From positions 80,094,364-80,158,363 of the forward strand of contig NC_067196.1 of the NCBI RefSeq assembly GCF_000699445.3: a stretch of DNA of 64,000 bases. The letters run 5' to 3'. This DNA comes from Schistosoma haematobium (Eukaryota > Platyhelminthes > Trematoda > Strigeidida > Schistosomatidae). The notes under the pieces were generated by a model. The model was given only the letters and a program-made list of their open reading frames with translations, was not told the DNA's origin and made no database searches. Position 1 is the stretch's first letter. Every line of letters starts with the position of its first letter. Position numbers and translations under genes: made by a program. Positions 26,291 to 39,700 of the stretch are shown piece after piece.

Positions 26291-27793
26291 TTAGCCTAGG
26301 TAATGTACGAAGTTAAATGGAAGATTTATATTCATAGTATATTCATACGTTCACTCAAAAAGGAGTCAGATCAGCCGGCTCACTACAAAAATAACCCTAA
26401 CATATCTTAAAGAGCGGTTTTAAGAAGCTTGAGTTTACATTTCATGAACTCGAATTGGCAGGGCTGGTGGCATGTTGGGGAAAAGTCTCTTGTGGCGTGC
26501 GATGTCCGAAATCTGATACTGATACACGGTGTGCTACGCGCTAACCCCCCAACTAACTACGTGGGCGAGAAAGTGTATTGGGCTACTAGATGTAATGCAC
26601 AAGTACTCATTCACATATATACCACTCTATCCTTAGGAAAGTGACCCAATGGACTACACTTGACTTTTATATGACTTCTGGTTGCTATTAACTGACCTTT
26701 CCATCAAGCTACTTCTGACTGGCTGTCTATATCAAGGTCGAAAATGGAAGAAGTGGATTGGTAGTAGAAGTAGGAGAAATATTTAAAAGTGAGGAATTAG
26801 CTAGATTGTAGGCAAGATTAGCTCGAGTGCTGTTAAAAGTATGAGGGTGGTTGTCACTTCCCAACTTCTACACATCCTTGGAAAGAATAATGCATTATTA
26901 GTGTTTTCTTAAGTTAGTTATGTTTTAATTATTGTTGAGTTGAATGTCATTCATCTACACTTTTTTAACCATTTAACTAATTTGTAATCACCAAATACAT
27001 ATTGCTAATTAGAAAATACGTTTTGGCAATGCAACAAGGTGTTGACTTAGTGCACTATTGTTATGTCCCGATAAAAATAATGAGTGGTAATTTCTGGGAT
27101 CCATTTGTGGACCAATACTATACGTATAATTTTATCATATAATTGTTAATTAACTAAACTATTCATATTCATGCCTCTCTTATCTTAAGCTTTATTTTAC
27201 CCTATGAACTGTTATCATACGATTTTCCATTCTTGAATTATTCTCTGTCTATTAATCACTACCTCCCACGTTCACAGCCACATTTGGCCAAATCTTGTAC
27301 AAATGTTGTTTCCTATTTTATTGGTACGATGTGGTCTGTTTGATTGGTATATAAACCCCGTATGTTTGAAATAAATGATTCATATTGCAGAGGCTGAGGT
27401 CAGTGTTCTGGACTTAACTGGCTGGGCTAGGCTAGATGGAAAGCAGGGCTAATCAGGGCTCTAGACTGCTCATACGGGTTTACGCGCCATTGATCTGATC
27501 GATAAGTCACTGCTCTCTAACCGGTGGTCACAAATTATAACAACTATGTAAGCTCGCTAATATCCATGTTATTCAGTAGTTACTTAAGCAAGCGTTTTTA
27601 TTACGATTTATCCGTATATGGTGTTAGCAGATAAAAAGGCACTTCAACTACTCTCAAATCAACTACTGTTCTAAACGGCAAGTACAAAGATTTATGGAAC
27701 ATTACATTTAGAATCATCATAAATTCTAGGACTAACAATTGATGAACCTTTTTTACTTTACTCATCGAATCATAATTTCTAATTTCATTTCAG
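26291..27793. other. intergenic or 5' intron, no exon recognised
   Basis: The first exon or exons of the 27.8-44.6 kb gene should lie upstream of 27793, but no ATG-donor pair of the required phase was convincing. An open frame at 26429-26644 shows no motif. 27340-27560 looks LTR-like. Confidence 0.3.
27340..27560. repeat. LTR-like segment
   Basis: A TATA-like tatataaaccccg is followed by aaataaa and a GC-richer block (gctgggctaggctagatgg, cgataagtcactgctctc) unlike the surroundings. This looks like promoter and polyadenylation parts of an LTR, but no second copy is in the window. Confidence 0.3.
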
Positions 27794-30700
27794 AGTCCTA
27801 GGAAAACCCCCCAGACCTCGTCTATCTCACTCACCGTCATCAGCTTCAAACTGCAGTGGTCGCCGTCACCAGGTATTAGGATCTATAAATTTCGAGTTTT
27901 TTAAGCTTTTATATATGTTGGGTAATATTAACACAAGTCACCTGTATTTGAACGTTTCATTATATGTTGTTATCTATTTGTTCTATGACCTTGTATCCCA
28001 TCTTGGCATATATTTTTATTGTCATCTTACAGCAAACCAAAGTGAGGTCATTAATTAATGAAGCAGAACCATACATTAGGTATACTGACAACATATTTTG
28101 TGCCTGTAGTAGTTACAGACGCGTCTGTCACATATTGAGTCTAAGTAAAGTACATTTTGATATACGGTTTATAATGAATTACGAACATAATAGCACGCTT
28201 AATTCTCTTAGTACTAATTTCTTATTTGATGCATCAGGAAAATTTCTCTTGATTTATAGTGATTAAACTTCTTCATTTTGAACTCATTAATTATTTATTT
28301 ACTTATATTCAACTGTTCGTCACTGTGATTGCTTTTTGCTACATTTATTAGAATCACCAATTTGCTGATATTTCGAATCTATATTGTAACATTTTTGGTT
28401 GAGTTACCGAGTGATGCAGTTTTGAGATTCTGAGGGATCAAATATTACCACAAAGTCCCTGAAAAGTCCTGATGATTGACTCTAATGATCAGAAAACTGA
28501 AGTAAATGGGTTCTTGCTGATAGTCTCAAGAAATCCAAATTCAAACGTATACCCATTTAACATGAAGCTGCACTCATTTTGACATCATATATATAATGCT
28601 ACTCAAAGGCAATAAGAAGTAGTTTGAATTTTCTAGTCGAAAAATATGCAGAATTGTAATTTTTATTAGGGGTCGAGCGAAAGTGCATTAAGGATACCAT
28701 AGAAATTTAATACAGACCAATAATTGCGAAACTGAATTGGTTGGTGTGGTGAGATAGACTTTGAAAGTGGAATTAATCTGAGAGGTCCAGTGATTAAGTA
28801 CGTTTGGGTTGAAGTTCATTCATGCTATTAGAAGGCGATTCTTGGAGTTTTAAAGCAGAAAAATATTTTAATGACGAAAAGAAACATTATTTCAAACGAT
28901 AAAAGGTTTGAAAGGTTAAGTCTTTGTTAAGATATGAGGTCGAAAAAGTTTCCTTTCTGTACTTATTTCAGCATTTTCCAGGTGTATAGTGAGAGTTTCA
29001 ACAATGCCATTGGAGACTGAAGAATACCTGTTTAAGTAAGTTTCAGTTCTATTTGTAGGGGAGTTTAAACGACAAACCTGTCTTGACTAGACAGCTAGTG
29101 GTGACAAGATGTTGTACAATTGCGTTTCTAATACAACTACCGTTGCCTTTCTTTAACTTTGTGAGGTAATGTCCTCTGACACTCGTGGACAGTGTTCACC
29201 GAACAATCAGTATACCTTGTTTCACAAAATCAGGTGAATTGTCAAATACACATTAAAGACATTAAATACAACATTTTATATTTTGAGTTGTTGCTAAATA
29301 TATGTTGACTGGAGAATATCCTCAGGTTCTTTGAAAAGAATGTTCTGTTTATGATGTAAATAAATATATAGAGTTCTTTCTTTGAGGCGGAAAACGGAGA
29401 TTGTCTGAGTCGCTTCAGTTTTTTGCATTTATCGACAAATCTTATGAGGAACGCACTTTCAATCTATGTTTATCTGAGAACATACAAATCCTCTGATACG
29501 TAAGGAGTGTAGATTTGCGAGGTAATAAAACAATCGAATTCTTCTTTCTGCTTATTGATACCCAAATGCAGAAACTTGTCAATTGACTGTTCCATATGGG
29601 TTTTCTGTAAATGGATCCTTGTAAATTTCTATCAGGTTTTTCCATTTTGTGGTCAAGAACGAGAATGTCTAGTCCGTTTTAAATGTTGGTCGGCAACAGT
29701 TGGAAGTTGTTCGAATTGAGTTTGTTATCGTATCACCTGGATACTGTTTTTCCAAATAAAAATTGTTGATGATCATCGTCAGAATTAAAACAAAATATTT
29801 CACGAAGATCCTTTATATTATATGGTCTGTCGAATAAAGAACATGAGTTATTAATTGAATACGTCAGTACGATCATCGAAAAATGTACGCAACCCATTGT
29901 TTTAAATCTTATAGAAAGCCTGGGAACTACAAAAGTTCAAAATAAATTTCCGAATAACCCCTGGAGATTTGCATTCACTTTCTTTATTGACTCCACAGTT
30001 GTAATATATTTATAGTGGTACGAACCAAAAATATTATCGTATTTCTCACACAATCAGTTCGAAAATTTCATGAAGTGTACAACCACGGTTTGTAGGGTCC
30101 CATAGCTGTGATGTCATTTCATCCTTAAATATTTCATGAGATCCAAACTGTATATTAAAAGTGCATCTCATGGATACTTCCTTATGATACGAAGTCGGTT
30201 TCACAAATCATGCCATACTCTTATTAATATATTTGGACATAAAATAAATAGTTTCAGTTAGGAGGGACGTTGCTGGTAAATATTAATGTCATCTCAAGTG
30301 TAATCATACATTCGTTACGTATGTTGATGTCTTTTGTATGGTTTATGGGATTGAGAGCGTCTCGTATAAAATGGATGGAAATCCGTCTCGTTACGAGTTA
30401 CAGGAGAATAGAATAGAGAGAGAATTCAGTTTTGTATGCTTCGTTAGACCGCATATCTCTAAATCATTCGGTAACTTTAAAAAGATGGCTATTGGTTAGT
30501 TTTGAAAAAGTTCACAATAGCACCATCTTTGTAATATCCCTACGGTTCTGAAATGCGAAACAAAGTTGATAAAATATTTTTCACTAATATATTTATGTTT
30601 ATTTCTTCTCACATGCTACAGTCTAACTATTTAACTTCTAAATTGAATCAAATTACACAAAATCAATGCGGTATTAAAATATCTAAAAATGACTCTGTAA

Positions 30701-33700
30701 ATATCAAATGTTCTAAACATCGAGATAGTGAAGATTCTTTTTCTGTAACTAGTCAAGATGACAATGATGACGACAACTATGATGTTCAAAAGCTGTACGA
30801 CATAGGTAACCAAAGACATACTTACAATGATGATGACGGTGAAGAGTTGGAAGAAGAAAAGGAAGATAGTAAAGGATACCTTGCTAAAAATCAAATATCG
30901 CAGTAAGTCAGTCATTAATTCTTTTGTGTGTATTACACGTTGTTTTAAGGTGTGAATTGAAAGGATCGTGTAATTTTTTACGTAAAGATGTTCAATTTCT
31001 GTTATATATATATACTGATTATTTTCTGGCTTTCAATTTGTTTACCTCGTCCAATCATGAAAGTGTTATTCATTAACACGATTATTTCATAGTTAAATCC
31101 ATAAATTCAGTGTTAAATGATATACTTTCAAATTCTACGTATCGCGTTATTTATTTTAAGTATCATACCCATTTTACTTATAAAAGTTAACGATGCAAAC
31201 GTTATGTAAAGTACTTTTAGATGACATTTTTTCAACCACTTAAAGATTTATTATTTTGTACCCACAACTCTACATGGAATCGAGCTCATAACGTTTAAGC
31301 CGGGTAGCGAGCATAACTTCTTTAGACAATTTCATCATTCCTCCCGATCATTTTTATTATATTTTCCCTTTTTTTCTTCATTCGTTCGCATTTTAGATTC
31401 TCTCTTGTCGATTAACCATTGAATGACCTGCTAGTGGAATCAAAACTAATTTTTTTTTCAGAATTCTTTGTTAACTTCCTAGTGCAAGTCACAACAAACT
31501 TAAGAGCAACAATTTAGAAAATAAAAGTTTTAATTAGTGGATAAGTTACTTGATTTGTATCTATTTATTTGCAGGTTCGATTTACGTTCCACCTACATCG
31601 TCTAATGAGAATGGGTTTTATCACAAATTCTTAATCTGAACATTTGACTCGAAATCGAGTAGAGATGAACTGGTTTTTGGCTACTTAGTTTTAGTATTAT
31701 TAAACGGATCAACGATAAATATGATTCTGATGAGTATTGTTAATAAATTGCTTAATATGAACTTGAATTTCCTGAAAAAAGTTAGATGTTACTAAAAATA
31801 ATACACTGAAAACAATCAACTGCTAAATCTACAGAAATGATAAATTTTCACGTTTTAGCCTCTAGTCACTATTGATGTTATGATGGTGTAACAGTTGAAA
31901 CTGGACAAACTATTTAGCAAATTCTAATTCAATGACAAAACATATTTCCCATAAGACCTATAAGTTCTATTTATCGTTATGAGGATAGTCAGTCAGTCAG
32001 CTACAACGTAGGGCCAGGCACATACATGCATCGGTCCAAGTTGCTATACCGCATTAGCACAGCAAGATGAACACCGGATTCATAGAAGTAGTTAATTCAT
32101 TGGTGGTAATATATAAAAGAAAGATTGCATATAAGGATATGGTACAAAAAGAAGGAATTATTACGTAGAAAGATGTAAAGCGATTTTAATCTTATAGTTT
32201 AAGGGTAGACAGAGAGTGTATACACCGACGCCATTGTGATTGATTCTGAGCCATGTCACCCACAGTCTCCAACCATTGGTTACGATAGTCACGCGGACCC
32301 CAACCAAGTAGTCTGCATCTACTAACATGGCTCAGACCAGAAGTTAGTGACTTCAAGCACTGATGCCATGTTTTGGTTTGACCTCCCCTCTTCCAGCCAT
32401 CCCCAACACCGGTTAGCATTGCTGTTTAAAATGTGAATATGATAACAATTTGTTCATGATTCTTTGTTTGTTATAGAATCATTTCTAAAAGTTAGTTCAT
32501 ATAATCAGTTTTTTTTGTTGTTGATCATCAATAAAATAATCCAATGACAATAATAGCAATAATAATCCAGATATTAAAATTTTAATTATTCAATAATTGA
32601 CAGAATGGGTCAAGTAAACTATGGGGGGTATTCATAAAGATGCCGATAACCATCTATATTTGTGATAAAATGACACTTTTATAGCTCAGCATGTGGTGAA
32701 CATTTTTCTAATTATTCATTCATTTTATTACTGTATAATTTGCAATTATTTAAGTAACTAATATGCATGATGCATAAAATGTAATTGTGCTTCTCTTCGA
32801 GTTTTCCACCTGTATTAAATAATACAATGACAACTAAAATATCTTGCTAAAAATAGTATCTGTATACAACGGAGAGCATGACTAATATCATACAACAGTT
32901 TTAAGTTTCTATTGTAATTCGTTAGTTAAGTGGCTCGACGTAACAACGTCTTACATTATTGCATTGCTTTATGTTTTTTCACCGTCACTTCCCCCTATAG
33001 AAGAATTGTCTTTAGATATGAAAACATGAAATAATATGCACCAAGGTAATTAATCATTTAACCGACTCGCTAGATTTTGTTCCATAGTTGATAAACTTCG
33101 ATTAAAAGTATGACTAAGTATGAACAAGTTTTATCGTGGTTTAATATCAGCTGATGGACTTCTCAAAACAGTCAACAGTTAGATAACCCAATGAAGTTGA
33201 AAAGTGTTGTCCATTGGATTCCTATTTGATGATCTATATGCATCCCGATCACTACGAGCTATGAATGACCTAATTCAGATCTCGTACGTGCACATCGCTG
33301 CATATCTTTAAATAGTCCAAAATTGTTAGATAATAGCTTAGTGTTTAAAGAACTAAAGTTCCAATCTTTAGGTTTTAGGTTCGAACTCTGCTCCACCTTC
33401 GGCTTCAATAGCATGATAGTATTACTCCCTCTCTCTCTCTCCCATGAAAACAATATAGTTCGAAAACGAGCATATAAACATATACTTCGTAGATGAGTTA
33501 CGTTATATTACATCAGTCCATAATGTAGAACGAAATAGTTGCCCAGTGTTCTTTGGTCTTCGATGTTTCTACATAATGAAAACTATTACCAGAATACTCA
33601 AGCTTCTCCGATTCGTTCAATTAAATATTAAATACATAAGCAGTAATTTCAAAGATCATAAAATGGTGGCATAATTACAGTGTATGCTGAATGAATCTTT

Positions 33701-36700
33701 CATAAATTTATGATCTATCTGTAGATTACTACCATTTTAGGGATAAGGCAAATCCAATATTTCAAAATCCCAACTGAGACCCGTTTACGATACAGTACAA
33801 TAATTATCCAATGATATTGGTAAATAACTGTTTCACTCCCGAATTGGTTGAAGCCTTTCCTCAGTCACGGAATTTCATCAAGAAATTAGAAAGTGCATCT
33901 CAAAGCCAGTCATAATTTGTAGGTCATTCTGCATTCGTTCTGCCAGTCATATTCGAATTCCATTTTTACCATATACTTACATCATACGGGAATTTGTTGA
34001 AGAGTATGGACCAATGTATGATGGTTCTGATGTGAGGTGGTTGGAGATAATTGGGAAGAAACACTTTTGCGCCTAGCCAAGTTCAGTGGTAACTTTCTGA
34101 CTGGAAAACTGGGTTACTCGAGTTCGAATTCACCAGCCCCTTGAAGACTGCAGAATTTCGTGATGATTACCTCCAAGCACGTATCATCGATATATGGTAC
34201 ATGCTATGACGAGTCACGGTCTAGTGGTCACGTCAGAACTCGATCAGCACTAAATACTAGACAGACATAACATTGATTACTACTCAGTGATCAATCTTTG
34301 ATGATTCGCCAACTGATATTAGTCTGTCGTCAATTAAATTTCTGGTGAAAAATGGATATAGCCTTTTAAAGTTAGTCAGTTGTTTGGTAATCTTCCTCTT
34401 CAATAAACAAATAATTGGATCAATGTGAAAACTTCTGTATCGAAAGTATGATTCACATGTTATGTCATTATTTGATAAGCAACACTAAGGTTGAATTTAA
34501 AATAACTTTTTCTTTGAGTACTTGAAAATGAATCAACTGAGCAAGAACATTCAACAAAAAGCAAACCTTATCTTATCGCTTATTACTTCTAATCCGGCTC
34601 TGTACAAACACCACATCGTTCTGGAATCGATTCCTCCTATGACTTTCAATTGTTTGTATTACCAAATAACTAACTGCCACCTTGTTTGTTTTGTTGGTTT
34701 TGTTTTATAGGTGGATTGACCAAATATTAGAACCCAATAAAAATTTTAATAGTTTATCTGTTAATTCTGCTAAATTCAACCATAATCAGAAACCAGAAGC
34801 AGGTCCTTAAACTTTGCTTTACATCAGCATTATTCTTTCAATAACTTTTTTATAGTTTATTCTCATATATCAAATCCAGAAGATGATATTTTAGCACAAT
34901 GGCGTTTACGTCGTCGTATGGAACAAGCAAGAATGGAAATTTCCAAAGAATCTTACCCTCGATCTAATGACTTTACACAATTAACGACATCATTTTCAAG
35001 TATAACTATACCTCAATATCCACAATTCCCTAATCAGGTGAGAAATACACCATTTACAATAAGTTAAGTAACCAATTTAATATTTACAGATTATTTCAAA
35101 TATTTCTTTTTCATCTTTGGTATCCTTTATCTATTCGGCACCTAATGTCTGTCAAATATTCGCTCAGATTTAGGCTAATGTTCTTTTAAATCTCATTTTG
35201 GATGAACACTTCAACCTGTTGACTTTCGGTAATTAAATCTTACATGATTGTCGTATGATTATAACAAACACAAATCTACATAACTCACCAACGAATATTC
35301 TAGGTTTTTGAAATTTATTCTGCCTTTGATATAAACTGTATAAAATGTAAGCACTGTGACTTGTAACGGTATACGCAGCTTTGCCTCTCACTATGTATTG
35401 GTTATCTTATCATATGTTATTATTAGAGCAGTAGCTCAGAGGTTACGGTGTTCAACCACTGGAATGCAGGTCCAATTCCTGTTTTATCTACTTCTGTTTG
35501 AGTAGACAGGTAGAGTCCACTACCTCTCATACTTAGGATAGAGCTTGAACATAAGTGCACAAATCTGTACCTGGTAAATGACAAGTAAGTAGCGAATAAT
35601 TTTCATTTTGAAAAATGAAAATAATTAACCAATTATAAGAAAGAAAGCCTTTACTGTATCGATAATAGATGATTATATAATAGTACTGAATTTCACAGGT
35701 TTAATTTACGAATTGTGTAGTCATTGTCAACATTATTAATATTCTTTGTCTATATTGTTCATTCTTTAATGGAAACTAAAACGCTTCATTTATCCTCTTT
35801 CAATGAACATAATCTACCATTAATTATTAAAATTCATATTGATGATAAATATACTTTAAAATTGAAAAAATATTTACAGAATAAAACCAAAGATTATAAG
35901 TATGATTCATTAATTGAATATGATAAGTCGATTAGAATCCCAGTTACTGTAACACCATCATTATCATCATCATTTATAGAATCAATGTTCTCATCTAGTA
36001 TGGATAAATTATTCTTCTTAAATAAAAACATTAATGATAATAATAGTAATCATTCATTGTGTTTAATGGAAAGTGTTATACAACCTTGTAATGTTTATAT
36101 GACATTAGTAGAGGAGTCATATTATCAATTCAGTATGAATGGATCGTTAAATAGTTTTGAATGCAATAAAATGTTTGCATATGATGAATCTATTAAGATT
36201 CATGATACAATTTACGAAGATAATGGTTACTTTTACCCTGGTAATATAAGTTTGGAAGTAAGTCTTTTTTTACTGACAAAGAAAATACGTCTTGAATCAT
36301 AGATGTTTATGATGAAAAAAGGTGTAATTTATAATAAGTAAATAATACTATGATATCTTAGGTTTCTCTTTGTATAATACTTATCTATTAAGTATTGGTA
36401 TAGTTATCTTAGGCTCCAAGACTGTAGTATACACTAATTCATACTCCAGGAGGTCAACAAATAGGCTACAAAACATGCTTCTTAAATTTCCCAAGTTATC
36501 TACTTTCAGTCATAATCATCTTATAACTTGATACAGATGTAACATGTTATTAAATTTTGACTAGTGAATAAGTTGTGAGATATACTACCTGAAGGTAATC
36601 ACGTTTCTATTGTGACCTAATTGTAATGTTAATAAGGATTTTTACACTTGCTTGTAACTCATTTATCAAATATTTCTTCGTGTGTTGGTGTTAGTCGAGG

Positions 36701-39700
36701 TTTCATAATTCTACTTAGCTGTTGAAACCGAAGTACATAGGGAGCAGAATTTCAAACGTCCAACATAATCACTGAGATTTGAATAACTTGATCAATGATC
36801 TTCATCAGAAAACCAGTTTATTGCATTGATTCATTTACTTTTTACTTAATTATCACTAATGACTGAAACATAATAATTATGGCATAGGCAGATTCAATTT
36901 TGTAGTAAACAGTGCTTGATTTCAACAATAAAAGCACTGAAAGTCAGAGAGTACCATGCATTATGTAATGTATAGTCTTAAGAAGTAAACACTTTTTATA
37001 GTATAACAGTATATTACACCAAATTCAGTTTTCTCCTATTTACTAGTGTCCATTTAACTCTTGGTGTTTTTAATTGGTTTTCTCCAAAGTGTTACATAAT
37101 GCAGAGTATGTCAATATAAGCCACATATGTATTACCCAATACGCGATAACCTGATGATTAGGGCAATCGCACTTCCCAGACTCCCTTTATTTAATTTGTT
37201 TCAGGTAACAAACAAAATCATTGGCCTTGACTCAAACAGTATAGATCGATGTGGAGTGTATAAATTCGTATTTGGTAAATGATTTAACATAAACCTTTGT
37301 ATTCTTTGCTATATTATCTCTACTAAGTATCATATATTTACTGTAGAAGGAGATTTTTAATCAGTGACTTCATATTTTTCTTAGAATAAAACGTCTTATA
37401 ATCTACCACCATTATTTCAATCAACATTTGAATCAAACAAAACTTTTCCAACTAAAATTCACATTAAAGATACAAGTGTTCAATGTGATATTTTGAAAAA
37501 CTCGTCAACTAATGATTCACAAATTCAAACAAATCAAAGTGTTCTTAATGCTTCATTCAACTGTTTAAAATCAATCAATTTATTTAATGAGTAAGTTGTT
37601 GTTGTTTATCAATATATCTCATTACTTTACAATGTAAATAATGTAGCTTAAGGTTGTCTAAGAATAATTTACGTAGAAGAAATACATTCTAAGAATTATC
37701 GGTACCAAGTAAAGTGTCGTTCACTCTGCTGTATATCTCGTATACGATAGTTAATTGGACTTCACTCCAAATTCGACTAGTTCCTAACTGTTCAGCTGCA
37801 TTGATCTACTGTTTGACATTGAAATATCTAGCATTAAATATTTGTTCCCCTACGGTAGTTAAGCTGAAGAATTGGTGTGGTCAGATGGTAAATTTATTAA
37901 AAATGTTAAACTAGCTTACATTTTTTTGTCTTTATTGGCCTAATTCATTCTGTCTACGCTCATGTTCATGGAGGTCGAAGCTAGTAGCTATAATATTTAT
38001 TAATTATTTATGTTCATTCTAGAGATGATTTTCATCAAAACTTTAATCAGAATGAGTTTTGTGGAGATTTTTAGGAAATTTCACAGGTTGAAATCATGAG
38101 TCAGTTGAAGCTAGACCACCATTGAAAACCTGGAAGCACTGGACGGCCGTTTCGTCCCAGTATGGGACTCCTCAGCAGTGCGCACCCACGAACCCGCCCC
38201 CGCGGGATTCGAACCCAGGACCTACTGGCTTCGCGCGCGAGCACTTAACCATTAGACCACTGACCGTCACCAGTGGAGTTCAACCAGGTCTGTTGTGAGA
38301 TATCAGCTCACTGAAGACAATGGTGTTCGGTGGCGCAACTTCGCGGATTGGTTGAAGTTAGACATTAACACCGTTGGATGCCGGCTCAGTGGTCTAGTGG
38401 TTAAGTACTCGCGCGCGAAGCCAGTAGGTCCTGGGTTCGAATCCCGCGGGGGCGGGTTCGTGGGTGCGCACTGCTGAGGAGTCCCGTACTGGGACGAGAC
38501 GGCCGTCCAGTGCTTCCAGGTTTTCAATGGTGGTCTAGCTTCAACTGACTCATGATTTCAACCTGTGAAAACTTTAATCATCCAAATAACGTTACAAAAT
38601 TTATACGAATATTCGTCAATATTAGAACGAATAGTTTGACAGTAATTGAGCGCCGAGTATAGAGAAACCATTATATGTGAAAATTATATTTAAAATATTC
38701 TCAGCGATTGAAATATAACTAATTCCAACGTTTCGTCCAGCTAACTTGTCTGGACGAAACGTTGGAATTAGTTATATTTCAATCGCTGAGAATATTTTAA
38801 ATATAATTTTCACATATAATAACGTTACAAAATGTTATGTTAATTTGAACCTATTCTTGTTGTGTAAATCTATGACTCATCTCGACCGAAGGTTGATTAA
38901 TTGAGATTTTGTGCCTCTATAGACTTTTCATGTATCAACATTTTATCAATTTACGTTATCGGTGTTAATTCCTAGATCTCAGAGCTTATTATCGACCATC
39001 ATATCACAGAATCGTATTACTTAGTAACGGTATTGATATGAATAAGTACATATTATGTAGTAGTTGAACATGCTGTTGGTTTACATTTTCCAAACGTGAC
39101 TTAGTGTAAGCCACTTCTTCAGAGAATAAATAACCAAATTAAAATTAATCCAAGTCTAAATAGTTCAACGGAACAATAAGAATATTATGTGGTCAATCAA
39201 AAACAGGCCTGAACAAGTTAATGTCATGTCATTTCGGTCAAGGTGATTCATAAATGACTTGTATGTAAATTTGTGTGTATGTATGTGTGCATTGTTTAAG
39301 GATGAGAAACTGTGTGACCTTTAACTGCAGAAGTATATGAAAGATGCTTCATTTTATTTCCAGAATCCTCTACAGTGAATACCTCGCTAGCTGATATCAA
39401 ACTGTAAACTTTATGTCTTTTGGTAACCATATTGCTGTCAGATTGTGGTGATTTTCATTTTTAACTTGAGTTATCTGCGATCTCAACCTACTTGTTCATT
39501 TTATCACTACAAATATAACTACTCATAAGTATTATTCCTTTTATTTCTCCATGGTTAATAATATCCGTTTTAATTATTATTAAAGATCGAATATACATGA
39601 TGTTGGGACAACGACAGATGGGATTATTTCTGAAATAGGTTTAAAAGCAAAACACAAATCTATTCGTGTTATGGTTCGACCACAATCAAGAAATGTTAAA

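Noticed and set aside
30553..30621. ATG at 30553 as the start of the unknown gene
   Set aside because: A strong acceptor at 30621 in the right phase joins to a coding-like exon at 27794. The residues between 30553 and 30621 look like a translated polypyrimidine tract. Kept only as an alternative.
30631..30915. Minus-strand frame of 94 codons
   Set aside because: It is the antisense shadow of the acidic exon at 30622-30902, which has matching splice sites and phase.
31575..31610. Exon after the acceptor near 31574
   Set aside because: The frame stops after ten codons, while the acceptor at 34710 continues in phase through eight more exons.
38380..38460. A tRNA gene at the perfect B box
   Set aside because: A and B boxes are present, but no acceptor-stem pairing or proper anticodon arm forms. 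It is part of a repeated SINE.
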